From positions 1 through 64,000 of the forward strand of contig JALDRG010000013.1 of the NCBI GenBank assembly GCA_031315995.1: DNA of 64,000 nucleotides, given 5' to 3'. A program made the position numbers and the translations under genes. The notes under the pieces are model-generated. The model did not search any database. It was not told the DNA's origin and saw only the letters and a list, made by a program, of their open reading frames with translations. The stretch is from Nitrospira sp. GTDB taxonomy: Bacteria > Nitrospirota > Nitrospiria > Nitrospirales > Nitrospiraceae. Positions 28,244-37,881 of this stretch are shown piece after piece (the first letter of the stretch is position 1; the number at the start of each line of letters is the position of its first letter).

Positions 28244-29596
28244 ATGGAGAGAGTGCGTCGTTCAGTTGCCCGGTTCATTCGTGCCGAGCCGCAGGAGATA
28301 TGGCCGTTGGCCTGGTCGTTCGGGTATTTTTTCTGCCTCCTCTGCGGCTACTACATCCTCCGACCCGTGCGCGATGAAATGGCGATTCAGGGCGGCGTGC
28401 ACAATCTGCCCTGGATGATGACCGGTACCTTTCTGACGCTGTTGGCCGCTACCCCGCTGTTCGGTTGGTTGTCGGCACGGTATTCACGCTATCGTCTGCT
28501 GCTCGCTGTCTACCTCTTCTTTATCGCCAATCTGGTCGGCTTTTACATTCTGATGTCCAGTCAGCATTACATCGAGTGGGTGGCCCGTGGGTTTTTTGTG
28601 TGGCTCTCCGTGTTCAATCTGTTCGTCGTGTCGGTGTTCTGGAGTTTCATGGCCGATCTGTTTACGCCGGCTCAAGGCGCGCGTCTCTTCGGCGTGATTG
28701 CCGCGGGAGGGAGCACCGGTGCCTTGTTCGGCCCTCTGTTCACAACGGGGCTGACCTATCTGTTGCCGGTGCCGGTGTTGATGCTGGTGTCGGCCCTCTT
28801 TCTCGCGGCCTGCATCGGATGCATTTATCAGCTGGAGGTTTGGAGCCGTGGCCGGTCGGTCTTGCATCGGGAGAACAGCGGAGAACCGTTGGGCGGCGGG
28901 TTTCTGGCCGGTGTTCGGCTGGTATGGTCCTCCCCCTATCTGCTGGGCGTCTGCGGGTATCTCACGTTCCTCACCATGACGGCGACCTTCTTGTATTTCG
29001 AGCAAGTCCGGTTGGTGGCCGAATACTTCGACACACCCGCCGCCAGGACGCGTCTGTTCTCCACAATGGATTTTGCGACGAATGTGCTCACGTGGTTGAC
29101 GCAGCTGCTGATCACGAACCGTGTCGTGGCGCGATTCGGCTTAGCGGCGCCGCTCCTCTTCCTGCCGGCAGTCAGCCTGGTTGGATTTCTGGGGATCGCC
29201 CTCTGGCCGAGTCTCGTGATGTATGTGAGCTTTTCGGTGGTACGTCGGGTGGGGGAGTATGCTCTCTCCAAGCCGGCGCGCGAAGTGCTGTTCACGGTCG
29301 TGAGTCGCGAAGAGAAGTATAAAGCGAAAAACTTCATCGATACGGCGATCTCGCGCGCAGGCGATGCTTCCACCGCATGGCTGGTATCAGGCGTGAAAGC
29401 CCTCGGAGTGACTACCGGGCAGATCTCCTGGGTCCTGGTTCCGCTCATGCTCCTGTGGGGCTGGCTCGGCCGTTGGCTTGCCGAGCAGCAGCGCCAACGG
29501 GCGCGTCCGGATAGTGCACTCCGTGCGCCTCGGTCTCGGGAAGGGGTGAGTGAAGAAGCGCCCGACTTTGACTCGCAAAAAAATCGCGTGGTATAG
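28244..29596 (+). CDS. NTP/NDP-translocase-like carrier (Npt/MFS type)
   Basis: A 450-residue protein with about 12 transmembrane helices. The opening LAWSFGYFFCLLCGYYILRPVRDEMA matches the R-P-x-R-D motif of nucleotide transporter-like (Npt1/TLC) proteins, and VFWSFMADLFTPAQGARLFGVIAAGGSTGALFGP matches their helix 4-5 region. True ATP/ADP exchangers are known in obligate intracellular bacteria and plastids; free-living homologues are mostly uncharacterised, so the substrate is open. GGAGG precedes the ATG. It starts the plus-strand run towards the ProA paralogue. Confidence 0.82.
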   Translation: MERVRRSVARFIRAEPQEIWPLAWSFGYFFCLLCGYYILRPVRDEMAIQGGVHNLPWMMTGTFLTLLAATPLFGWLSARYSRYRLLLAVYLFFIANLVGFYILMSSQHYIEWVARGFFVWLSVFNLFVVSVFWSFMADLFTPAQGARLFGVIAAGGSTGALFGPLFTTGLTYLLPVPVLMLVSALFLAACIGCIYQLEVWSRGRSVLHRENSGEPLGGGFLAGVRLVWSSPYLLGVCGYLTFLTMTATFLYFEQVRLVAEYFDTPAARTRLFSTMDFATNVLTWLTQLLITNRVVARFGLAAPLLFLPAVSLVGFLGIALWPSLVMYVSFSVVRRVGEYALSKPAREVLFTVVSREEKYKAKNFIDTAISRAGDASTAWLVSGVKALGVTTGQISWVLVPLMLLWGWLGRWLAEQQRQRARPDSALRAPRSREGVSEEAPDFDSQKNRVV

Positions 29597-29693
29597 TCCG
29601 GCGCGACGAATGGACCTTGTGCAATGTGGCGACCGACGGCCTTTCAGAAAATCACCAGATCATCTAATCGCTAGATCGACAGATAGGATCACC

Positions 29694-31058
29694 ATGGTTG
29701 AAGTTCCAGTTAAACTTTACCTTGATAAAGTCTTGAAAACAGCAAGAGAAGCCGTGCGACCTTTTTCACTGATAACAGGCCCTGTCAGGGAGAAGGCATT
29801 GCGTGGCATGGCGGCTGCGCTTGCGGAGGCGGAAGAATCCATCCTGGCCGCCAATGAAAAGGATGTGGACGCGGTCGGGAAGTCCATGACGGGGTACGAG
29901 AACCGGGAGCGGGTGCGCGATGCTGTGGCGCGAGTGCGCATGACGGCCGACGACGTCAAGGCTATTGTGGATCGGCTGCACCGCATCGCCGATTTGCCGG
30001 ATCCGCTGGGTGAGGTGGTGGGACGTCACGATGAGCCCAATGGTCTGCAAGTGGGCCGTGTGCGTGTGCCGATCGGCGTGATCGGTATTGTTTCGGAACT
30101 GGCGCCGCTGGAAACGATCGACGCAGTGGCACTCTGTCTGAAATCCGGCAACGTCTGTGTCTTTCGCGGATCGCCGGATTGGTCGCTCACGCAGCAAACC
30201 ATCGCCGCATGTCTCTCAACGGCTGCGGCAGAGGCCGGCATTCCGTCCGGCGCCTGCACCATCATCGACCGTCCGGAGAAGGAGGCGGCGCTCGAGCTGA
30301 TCAAATCCGGCAAAGCCTTGGACGCGATCATTCCACGCGGCGGCGCCGGGTTACGCAAGGTGGTTCAGGAACAGGCCAAGATGCCGATCCTGTGCCACGA
30401 CGGCGGTATTACCCATGTATATATCGACGGGGACGTGGACATTCCGATGGCGCAAAACATTGTGGTGAATTCCAAGGTGCAGCAGCCCTCGGCAGCGAAT
30501 GCGCTGGACACGCTGTTGGTTCATCAAGGCATTGCCAGGCCGCTGTTGTCGGCGTTGATTCTGCGATTGCTCGATGAGTTCAAGATCGATGTCCATGGCT
30601 GCCCGAAGACCGTGGCGCTCATGGGCCAGATGCTCATGACCGGTCATAAGGCCGTCAAACCGGCGCAGGCCGACGATTGGAATAAGCAGTTTCAGGGGCC
30701 GGCCATGGCGATCAAAATGGTCCCGAGCTTGGACGACGCGTTGACCCACATTGCGCAGCACGGCCCGAGCCACACCTGTGTGATCGTCACGAATTCGTAT
30801 GACTCCGCCATGCGCTTCACCAGGGAGGTCGATGCTGGATCCGTCCTGGTCAATGCCTCCTCGCGATTGAATGCCGGCGATAGTCTGGGGTTGGGCGCCG
30901 ACGTCGGGTTGAGTTCCACCCGCCATCATGCGCGAGGGCCGATCGGACTGGCGCAACTCACCTGTGAAAAGTATGTCGTCTTTGGCAGCGGACAGCTCCG
31001 ACACCCGCATCCGGTGCCGCTGGCCTATGAAGACGCCATCATGCTGAAAAGGCCGTGA
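29694..31058 (+). CDS. glutamate-5-semialdehyde dehydrogenase paralogue lacking catalytic Cys
   Basis: A 454-residue protein clearly of the ProA fold: KSGNVCVFRGS, AIIPRGGAGL, GGITHVYIDGDVD, KVQQPSAANALDTLLVH and GLGADVGLSSTRHHARGP. In ProA the catalytic cysteine lies in the pattern 'P-x-x-C-N-A-x-E-T-L-L-V-H'; here it is Ala (residue 268; codons GCA GCG AAT). The substrate-loop 'ESRPN' is ELAPL and 'GGKEA' is GSPDW. It is therefore likely not an ordinary ProA. ATG at 29694 is chosen because the family starts there; upstream codons overlap the carrier gene. Confidence 0.82.
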   Translation: MVEVPVKLYLDKVLKTAREAVRPFSLITGPVREKALRGMAAALAEAEESILAANEKDVDAVGKSMTGYENRERVRDAVARVRMTADDVKAIVDRLHRIADLPDPLGEVVGRHDEPNGLQVGRVRVPIGVIGIVSELAPLETIDAVALCLKSGNVCVFRGSPDWSLTQQTIAACLSTAAAEAGIPSGACTIIDRPEKEAALELIKSGKALDAIIPRGGAGLRKVVQEQAKMPILCHDGGITHVYIDGDVDIPMAQNIVVNSKVQQPSAANALDTLLVHQGIARPLLSALILRLLDEFKIDVHGCPKTVALMGQMLMTGHKAVKPAQADDWNKQFQGPAMAIKMVPSLDDALTHIAQHGPSHTCVIVTNSYDSAMRFTREVDAGSVLVNASSRLNAGDSLGLGADVGLSSTRHHARGPIGLAQLTCEKYVVFGSGQLRHPHPVPLAYEDAIMLKRP

Positions 31059-31096
31059 GGCGTGACACATGACCCGCATCTCGTTGAGAGGACCAT

Positions 31097-32323
31097 GTGT
31101 CTTGCGATACCAATGACGAGATACGAGCGTCGCTTCACGATCACCTAGCCGCCTGGGGACTCCGGCACGTCGAATCCGATGCGGCCTACTTTGCCTGGCA
31201 ACGGGACGTGTTCACTCTCCAAGAGCTCGCCAACCTTCACCGGCATATCGAAGCCAAACGACAGGCTGCCGATGGTCCGGCTGCTGAAATCGCGTTTTAC
31301 GATCTCACGGCTCAGCCTCGGTCGATTCCTGCGCTGTATAGCCAGCGGTACGAATACTATTGCGAGGTCGGCGCGCGTGTGGCGCGCCACCTCGCCGGCG
31401 CACCCACCATGCTCGATGTCGGCTGCGGCATCGGCATCCTGACAACTTTTTATGCGAAGCGGTGTCCCGAGTCGACCGTCGTCGGGATCGATCGCTCGCC
31501 GGCGTCGATCGATCTTGCTCGCCGGCGGGCCAAGGAGTTGGGACTGAACAATGTGCGTTTTGAATGTTTTGATGTTGAACAACGAGACCTCGCCGGGCAT
31601 TTTGACCTCATCATTGCCACCCATACGCTGCTGCAGGCCGAGCAGGATCCTGGTGTGCCCAGCCGTGACTGGCGCACGTTCGAGCGCTCGGCCGATGCGC
31701 AGGCCCAGCAGCGATTTGAACAGCGAACCGGTGTAGGCATTCGTCTCGACCGCCTTCGGACCGGGTTGACGTCGCACGGCCGAATGGTGGTGTTCGAAAA
31801 AACCAGGCAACTCGCCCGCCGCATTCCATTTCAGCGCGCGCTCGCCGACCGCGGCTTTCGGTTACTCGCCGAGCCGGAGCCGGTGCGGTATCGTTTGGTG
31901 GAGGAGGTCACGGACGACGGTCCGTTGTATCTGTTGGGACTGGGTGTTCCGGAACAGGCATGGCCTTGGGATGAAGCGCCGGAAGCGGATGGAATGCCGC
32001 CACTTGATGTCGAGTCGCTCCATGCCGTGCCGGCGCAGGGCGAGCAGCCCTTATATGACAATCATGAGTGCTCGGCCCAGCAGGTCTGGATGTCGTTATC
32101 GGGGAAGCAGGTGACGAGTCAGATGACTTGTGACGAGTCGGATGGCCGGCAGCTACATGTTGAATGGGGGCGGGTAGGGGAGTGGAATTACCTCTATTGT
32201 GCGAATACCTTCGATCAACGCCAATTCGTGCTGATTGAACCGGCCCGCGCGGCCGTTCTGGAAAACTACTATCGAGAGATTACCTGCGACCAACCTCGTC
32301 GCGAGAAGGAGCCCGCGCAATGA
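31097..32323 (+). CDS. class I SAM-dependent methyltransferase with extra C-terminal domain
   Basis: A 408-residue protein. SAM-binding motif I is MLDVGCGIGILTTFYAKR near residue 100, followed by VVGIDRSPASIDLARRRA and a helical stretch. The C-terminal ~90 residues (from NHECSAQQVWMSL) include HVEWGRVGEWNYLYCANTFDQRQ, which I do not recognise as a named domain. GTG start at 31097 with GAGAGGA about five bases upstream. Its stop overlaps the next gene's ATG. Substrate unknown. Confidence 0.8.
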   Translation: MSCDTNDEIRASLHDHLAAWGLRHVESDAAYFAWQRDVFTLQELANLHRHIEAKRQAADGPAAEIAFYDLTAQPRSIPALYSQRYEYYCEVGARVARHLAGAPTMLDVGCGIGILTTFYAKRCPESTVVGIDRSPASIDLARRRAKELGLNNVRFECFDVEQRDLAGHFDLIIATHTLLQAEQDPGVPSRDWRTFERSADAQAQQRFEQRTGVGIRLDRLRTGLTSHGRMVVFEKTRQLARRIPFQRALADRGFRLLAEPEPVRYRLVEEVTDDGPLYLLGLGVPEQAWPWDEAPEADGMPPLDVESLHAVPAQGEQPLYDNHECSAQQVWMSLSGKQVTSQMTCDESDGRQLHVEWGRVGEWNYLYCANTFDQRQFVLIEPARAAVLENYYREITCDQPRREKEPAQ

Positions 32324-33168
32324 CGCCTTCGATCAGCCGGTCCGAATCTTCTTCATCGGTCCCAGACGAAGTGGTGGGCCTGGTGCCTGCAGCCGGGACG
32401 GCGAAACGCTTGCAGCCCTTCCCCGGCAGTAAAGAAGTCTATCCGGTCGGGTTCGCGCCTGATGCGCACACCGGGAAACCTCGCCCGAAGGTGGCGGCAC
32501 AGTATCTCTTGGAAAAGTTCAAAGCCGCCGGCATCACGAAGGCCTACCTGGTGATTCGTGACGGCAAATGGGACATCCCGGCCTATTTTCGTGACGGCGG
32601 AGTAGTGGACGTCTCGCTGGCCTACATTGTCATCGGAGGTTCGTTGGGACCACCGGACACCATTGATCGCGCCTATCCGTTCCTCGAACAGAAGCGCGTG
32701 GCCTTTGGTTTTCCCGATATCCTCTTCGGTCCGGAGGATGCCTATCGCCAGCTCATTGAAACGCAAGAACGGACCGGGGCGGCGGTGGTATTGGGGCTGC
32801 ATCGGGTCTACGATCATCGCGTCTGGGACATGGTCGAGTGCGACGCCGATGGTCTGGTGCGGAACATCATCATGAAGCCGGTGACGACGACCTTGACCTA
32901 CGGCTGGTGCTGCGCGGTCTGGACGCCGGGGTTCTCGGATTTTCTGCACCGGTTTCTACGCGCGGAGGAAACCCGGCAAAACTTTGGGCAATTGGCGAAC
33001 ACCTCCAACGATCTGAGCGGCGATCTGGCGGTGGGAGTCGTGTTCCAAGCCGCATTACAAGCGGGGCTGACCGTGCATAGCGTGATCTTTCCCCATGATA
33101 CCTATCTCGACATCGGCACGCCGGAAGACCTGGTCAAGGCGGTGCGACAATTCCACCTGCCTGGCTAA
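32320..33168 (+). CDS. RmlA-like sugar-phosphate nucleotidyltransferase
   Basis: A 282-residue nucleotidyltransferase of the GT-A-like fold. GLVPAAGTAKRLQPFPGSKEVYPVG is the nucleotide-binding signature, with Ala/Thr where RmlA has G-x-GTR. GFPDILFGPEDAYRQL supplies the metal-site Asp region, and HDTYLDIGTPEDL is the usual C-terminal end. It probably activates a hexose-1-phosphate; the exact sugar is unknown. Translationally coupled to the methyltransferase (ATGA). Confidence 0.85.
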   Translation: MTPSISRSESSSSVPDEVVGLVPAAGTAKRLQPFPGSKEVYPVGFAPDAHTGKPRPKVAAQYLLEKFKAAGITKAYLVIRDGKWDIPAYFRDGGVVDVSLAYIVIGGSLGPPDTIDRAYPFLEQKRVAFGFPDILFGPEDAYRQLIETQERTGAAVVLGLHRVYDHRVWDMVECDADGLVRNIIMKPVTTTLTYGWCCAVWTPGFSDFLHRFLRAEETRQNFGQLANTSNDLSGDLAVGVVFQAALQAGLTVHSVIFPHDTYLDIGTPEDLVKAVRQFHLPG

Positions 33169-33176
33169 TCACCGCT

Positions 33177-33196
33177 GCCGCCTACGGGTAGGCGGC
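33177..33196. terminator. perfect 8-bp hairpin between convergent genes
   Basis: GCCGCCTA, loop CGGG, then TAGGCGGC. It lies between the nucleotidyltransferase stop and the end of the convergent CHAT gene, and includes the latter's TAG stop. No T run follows on either strand, so it would be a weak intrinsic terminator or an RNA-end stabilising stem. Confidence 0.45.
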
Positions 33197-36100
33197 AAGA
33201 ATCTGTTCGGCGGCGTGCAGACGTTCCTCCCCATCCTTTCCTTTGAGCTGTCGCCGACAGGCCGTGCAGAAGCGAAGGCGTCCCGCAATCGAGCGAATGT
33301 CGCGTGTACTGTTGTAGAAGAAGGGGCAATCCACCGGCCCGACTCCACGGCGATGGTGGGGGAGGTCCGCGACGACCGCCGCCGCCAGGTGTGCCATCAT
33401 CCGTTCAACGGTGAATTCTCGTCCGATCAATTGTTCCAGTATTCCGAATGTCGAGGCTACGGAGAGCGTGCCACGTCGCCAGAAATACGTATACTCTGCT
33501 TCCTTGCTCTTGAGCGGAAAATTGATCATGCAGGCGAGTTGATCCACGCCCAATTCTTTCGGTTTGGTTTTTAATCGCTCGTACAAGGTTTCGGCCACCA
33601 CAAACGCCTGATCCGCCTCTTTCTCACGCCGCCAGGTTCCGATCGGTGCCGGAAACGACACGGTCTCGAAGGAATAGACCTGCTGTACTTTTGTGAGATG
33701 TTCGCAAATCTCCGGCAGATGGGGAATCATGCGATGCGCATTCCACATGCCGATCTTGATTCGATCCAGCATCGCGCGCCGTCGCTGCCGCACCGAGGCC
33801 GTGCGCGTGCGTTCATAGTCTGCCGCCGGTCTTGGCACGCAGAGTCGCTGGGCAGGATTTCGTGCAAACACGACCGGCACGGCCCAATCGATGGCTTCTC
33901 CGGAAATCGAATAGTTGACCGACACGCGCGCCTCACGCGCCGCATCGCCGATGGACTGGCCCATGGCCAAGGCCCAATAGAAATGGCGGGAAAAGGACGT
34001 CGCCGATACATCCAGGACGGGGTATTGGTTGGCGACGACGGCCGGCACGCCGCCGGCGACCAACGCTTGCGCTACTCCGCGGCTGAAATCTTCCCGCCCG
34101 CCGCGCCCGGTTTCGCAGGCATTGAGACAGACGAGGCGAATACCGCGCCGGCACACGATCTGGCGGAGTGTCGAAGAGTCCAGTTCCTGGACGCCGCCAT
34201 CCGGGTTTTCAAACACCAGATACCCGCAGTCTGTGTCGGACCGATATTCCCCATGGCCGATGAAGTGCAGGATATCGAACGGTGCGGTAGCGGCTTCAAG
34301 GGTGCGATGCAACAGTTCAGGAGTCGCGTTGAGCAGCAATTCGACCTCCGCCAGGTTGGCGTCCAGCAGGCGCCGGAATCCGCTGCGGATCACATCGGCT
34401 TCTTCTTCAACGGAGAGCGCGGCCAGTCCCAACGGTTGGGCGACAACGACCAGAATCCGCAGCGCGCCGGCGCGTGCTGGAATGCGGTCGGCTGGAATGG
34501 CGGTGAGAACGTTGCGGGTGAAGTTCACTTCTTCGAGCGCGAGAAACGTCCGACGGTCGGGGTCGTAGATGAATTCCCAGGCATGGTCGGCGATCCAGTC
34601 AATATCGGAAGTAAAAATCAGATTGAGGCGTCGGCCTCCCTGCTCGGACCGGGCCGCGTCATAGAGACGCCGCACTTGGCCTGGAAACAGAGACTTGAAT
34701 AGTGCGGCGCCGAACTGCTGCAGGTCGCGTTCGCCCGGCAGAGTTGGAAACTTGGGATTTCCTTCAATGTAGCCCTGTATGCGTTTCTGCGCGGCAATGA
34801 TTTGCTGCCACTGCGTTGCAACCCCGTCTGAGGCAGGGATGTCCCGCGTCGTTGTCGGATTCTTGCGCCGCTTTCGTAACGTCTCCATGACCCGCGCATT
34901 GCGGAAGGTGGCAATGAGCTCCGCCACGTTGCTGCCAGGATTCGGATCGAGCAGGGCAATCTGGAGGACATCGTCCGGCTCGGGACTTTGTGTGAGTCCC
35001 GAGGTTGCGGTCATTGCGTGAACGGCCGGAGGTGCCTGCACCGTCGGTGCGGTCACCAGGCGTGGTTCATAGGCCGACTTCGCCGCGATGTCTGGTTGTC
35101 CCTCCGCGCGAGCGTGGCCTCGTCGTTTGCCGGACGGGAGAAACTGTTCGATGTCGATGGGTGGCACGCGCTGGGCTTCACCGCGTAGGGCGCGGACCAG
35201 GAAGTCTACCGTGCCTGGGTCCTCGAAGAAGTTCACATGGTTCACCGCCTTCTGCTGCGCCAGGTTTCCACCTAATCCGAAGCATCCGACGCGGTGTCCC
35301 GGAATCGTCACCGCCCCGCCGCCTCCCGCATCTACCCGCCAACCACCTTCAGTCGGAACGACGAGATCGTTGGCTGTCGGAAAAAATAGATCGGCTCCCG
35401 CATCGATGAGTCGTTGGAGCACAGTAGCGTCCGGCTCGAAGTTCGCAACCAGTGCGGAATAGGCCTGGCTCGGCGGATTGGGCAGAGCCTGCAATGCCCG
35501 GATGATTTCCCCCTTGTTGTCCATGGAGGCAAGGCCTGGTAAGCCGCCGACGAGACGGCGGGCGATCCAGGAGAGGGCCTCGCTGATGAATTCGACGCCG
35601 GTCGTAAAGGGGTTGTCAGGAAACAGCTCCAACACGTTGGAAAGCCAGTTCGTATAGTGGGTGACATGGTCGGGTGAGGCGAGCGGTGTCCCTTCGTTCG
35701 GGCTAGCGACGAGCACGGCACGCCCGATCACGAACCGCTCTGCCAGTGTGCCGAATAGGTCTCGGCGTTCCACCAAATGCCGCAGGACCAAGCCTCCGCG
35801 GGAATGCGTGATGATATCGAAGGTCGTCGGATGATTGGGCAGGGCCTCAAGCAACATCTGCACGTTTTCTTGAGGCGTGCGGCTCAGGGTGAAGTGATCA
35901 AACCCATAGATGCGAGTGCCGTACACATCCTGCAGCTCCTCAAAGAATGTTTTGCCGGTGCTGCCTTGCGTATGCGCCAGTGCGTGAAAGGCTGCTTTCG
36001 TGTTGGAGAAGGTTCCATGAATGAACAAAAGATTGCGTTCCGACGTGCTCAGTGTCCGGAGATCTGCTGCGGGCAGGCCGGGGTCTCCAGCGAGACCCTC

Positions 36101-36646
36101 GACGGTCACCGACAACCATCCTTCCCGCTGTTGTTTGAGTTTCCATGTCGCGGTTTCCCAGAGTAGCGCCAGTTTTGAGATCGCGAAATCGGCAATCTTG
36201 CCCGCGACCTTTAAGACCACGGCCTTGATCGCTGCGCTGATCAAACCTCGTCGGCCTTCGGGCGCGACGATGGGCGCGGCTGGTACGGGAATCGAGAATC
36301 GATAGATCCGTCGCGTACTCCGGCGGGTTCCGCGTCGAGCCGGTTCCGTCGGCATGTGAAAGCGGATGGCTCCTGAGGCATATCGTGTCATCACGACGTA
36401 GGCGTCATCAGGACCGCCCTCGACATCCAGGGTGAGGGGAGCCGGCGCAGCTTCGCCTCGCCTGGCTTTCGGTGTGGCCATGAGGGTTTGTTCGACTTGC
36501 CACCGGTTCGTCGCCGTGAGATGAGCGACGAACGGGTCGGGCGCCTCGGCGGCGGCGCGTCGTCCGCCGCGAGCCTGCGCCGCAGGACGAACGTCCCAGC
36601 CATGTTCGGTTGACCATGTGACCGTGCCTGATTTTTTCTGCGCCAT
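33182..36646 (-). CDS. alpha/beta-hydrolase + CHAT protease fusion with Cys-finger C-terminus
   Basis: A 1154-residue, three-part protein. Residues ~200-490 are an alpha/beta-hydrolase: FIHGTFSN near 210, nucleophile Ser282 in ITHSRGGLVLRH, candidate acid Asp427 in TANDLVVP and His470 in AVNHVNFF. Residues ~725-960 are a CHAT caspase-like protease with catalytic His798 (LHFIGHGEY) and Cys844 (LVCLNACETG). The last ~170 residues end with DCPFFYNSTRDIRSI and CTACRRQL, a finger-like element I do not recognise. CHAT proteins often act in immunity or programmed death when activated by a partner. No effector or sensor gene is next to it; the eCIS cluster starts 3 kb away. Confidence 0.85.
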   Translation of the reverse strand: MAQKKSGTVTWSTEHGWDVRPAAQARGGRRAAAEAPDPFVAHLTATNRWQVEQTLMATPKARRGEAAPAPLTLDVEGGPDDAYVVMTRYASGAIRFHMPTEPARRGTRRSTRRIYRFSIPVPAAPIVAPEGRRGLISAAIKAVVLKVAGKIADFAISKLALLWETATWKLKQQREGWLSVTVEGLAGDPGLPAADLRTLSTSERNLLFIHGTFSNTKAAFHALAHTQGSTGKTFFEELQDVYGTRIYGFDHFTLSRTPQENVQMLLEALPNHPTTFDIITHSRGGLVLRHLVERRDLFGTLAERFVIGRAVLVASPNEGTPLASPDHVTHYTNWLSNVLELFPDNPFTTGVEFISEALSWIARRLVGGLPGLASMDNKGEIIRALQALPNPPSQAYSALVANFEPDATVLQRLIDAGADLFFPTANDLVVPTEGGWRVDAGGGGAVTIPGHRVGCFGLGGNLAQQKAVNHVNFFEDPGTVDFLVRALRGEAQRVPPIDIEQFLPSGKRRGHARAEGQPDIAAKSAYEPRLVTAPTVQAPPAVHAMTATSGLTQSPEPDDVLQIALLDPNPGSNVAELIATFRNARVMETLRKRRKNPTTTRDIPASDGVATQWQQIIAAQKRIQGYIEGNPKFPTLPGERDLQQFGAALFKSLFPGQVRRLYDAARSEQGGRRLNLIFTSDIDWIADHAWEFIYDPDRRTFLALEEVNFTRNVLTAIPADRIPARAGALRILVVVAQPLGLAALSVEEEADVIRSGFRRLLDANLAEVELLLNATPELLHRTLEAATAPFDILHFIGHGEYRSDTDCGYLVFENPDGGVQELDSSTLRQIVCRRGIRLVCLNACETGRGGREDFSRGVAQALVAGGVPAVVANQYPVLDVSATSFSRHFYWALAMGQSIGDAAREARVSVNYSISGEAIDWAVPVVFARNPAQRLCVPRPAADYERTRTASVRQRRRAMLDRIKIGMWNAHRMIPHLPEICEHLTKVQQVYSFETVSFPAPIGTWRREKEADQAFVVAETLYERLKTKPKELGVDQLACMINFPLKSKEAEYTYFWRRGTLSVASTFGILEQLIGREFTVERMMAHLAAAVVADLPHHRRGVGPVDCPFFYNSTRDIRSIAGRLRFCTACRRQLKGKDGEERLHAAEQILAAYP

Positions 36647-37100
36647 GGAGTGCCCCCAGTCCGCTCGTCATGCCGAGCGTCACAAATTCATATGATCGTC
36701 TCGCCCGTCGTTCGTATCGCGTGATGCACCACTCAAAACGCAAGCGATGCAGACGGTTCACGGCGCTTATGTCACATTGGGCTCGACGAGGCAAGACCTT
36801 CCTCATCAAACATGAGGCGGCGCCGGTGGCGAGGCTTGAACCGCGGTGAGGTTGCCCGTTCTGAAGAACTCACGGCGAGCGGGGGATAGATCAGACATCC
36901 CCACTCACGCATGATCCTCCGTACCACCACCGTGAGGGTAGCGGAAGTATCACACGGAAGTGAATCAACGGCATTTCTTGAGCGTCTAAGCCTCGAAGGG
37001 ATGAGAAATGTGCACGATACGGTCCGCATACCACGGTCAACGGCTTTCCGATGGCGTGGTCAGAAAGGAATGACGGGGCCGTGCGGGATCCCGCAGACCG
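36647..37100. other. intergenic stretch with palindromes, no gene seen
   Basis: About 454 bases upstream of the CHAT gene and downstream of the slipin gene. CGCTCG-N6-CGAGCG (36662-36679) lies 16 bases before the CHAT start, and the perfect palindrome TGCGGGATCCCGCA (37082-37095) lies just after the slipin stop. The open frames that cover it have no family resemblance. Promoter positions were not resolved. Confidence 0.5.
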
Positions 37101-37880
37101 TTACGGCGCCGTTTGTTTGCCCCAGTTCTTCAAAAAAGGAGCTATCGTATCGATCGGGATGGGGAAGATCGTGGTGGAATTTTTCTCCGCGGAAATTTCG
37201 ACCAAGGTTTGAAGATATCGGAGTTGTAACGCGGCCGGGTTTCGGCTGATGACATCGGCGGCATCGGCCAGGCGTTGAGAGGCCTCGAATTCGCCCTCCG
37301 CGTGGATGACTTTGGCGCGCCGTTCGCGCTCCGCTTCCGCTTGGCGCGCGATGGCCCGCTGCATCTCCTGAGGGAGGTCCACATTTTTTACTTCCACAGC
37401 GGTCACCTTGATGCCCCATGGTTCCGTCTGTTGATCGATGATGCGTTGGAGATCCGCGTTGATCTGTTCGCGCTTCGACAGCAGGTCGTCGAGTTGACTC
37501 TGTCCCAGCACGCTGCGGAGCGTCGTCTGCGACATCATCGAAGTGGCATAGAGATAGTCTTCAACCTGAATGATGGCGCGCTCCTGATCCACGACCCGGA
37601 AGTATATGACCGCGTTGACCTTGACCGTGACGTTGTCCTTTGTGATGACGTCTTGCGGCGGCACATCCATCGTGACGGTCCGCAAGCTCACGCGCACCAT
37701 CTTGTCGATGAAGGGAATAATCACTACGACGCCGGGGCCATTGCCCCCCACGAGTCCTTTGGCCAGGCGTCCCCAGCGAAAGATCACGCCGCGTTCGTAT
37801 TCCCGGAGGACGTTGAATCCCATCAGAATGATCACCAGTATGAAAAACAACACCGCAAAAGGACTCACGAGCGGACCCAT
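37101..37880 (-). CDS. slipin / SPFH-domain membrane protein
   Basis: About 259 residues. One N-terminal membrane helix ([18 protein letters not shown]), then [14 protein letters not shown] and the SPFH core ([29 protein letters not shown]), then a charged coiled coil ([22 protein letters not shown]). ATG at 37880 with GGGGGACTAAT upstream, one base after the NfeD stop. NfeD-slipin pairs are a conserved bacterial operon for membrane microdomain or quality-control functions; NfeD is thought to cleave its slipin partner near the C-terminus. Confidence 0.93.
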   Translation of the reverse strand: MGPLVSPFAVLFFILVIILMGFNVLREYERGVIFRWGRLAKGLVGGNGPGVVVIIPFIDKMVRVSLRTVTMDVPPQDVITKDNVTVKVNAVIYFRVVDQERAIIQVEDYLYATSMMSQTTLRSVLGQSQLDDLLSKREQINADLQRIIDQQTEPWGIKVTAVEVKNVDLPQEMQRAIARQAEAERERRAKVIHAEGEFEASQRLADAADVISRNPAALQLRYLQTLVEISAEKNSTTIFPIPIDTIAPFLKNWGKQTAP

Positions 37881-37881
37881 A

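Noticed and set aside
29550..29693. N-terminal extension of the ProA-like frame
   Set aside because: Overlaps the carrier gene in another frame; ProA family begins at the ATG at 29694.
36772..37249. Open frames between CHAT and slipin genes
   Set aside because: No ribosome site, no conserved motif, and partly over the slipin gene.
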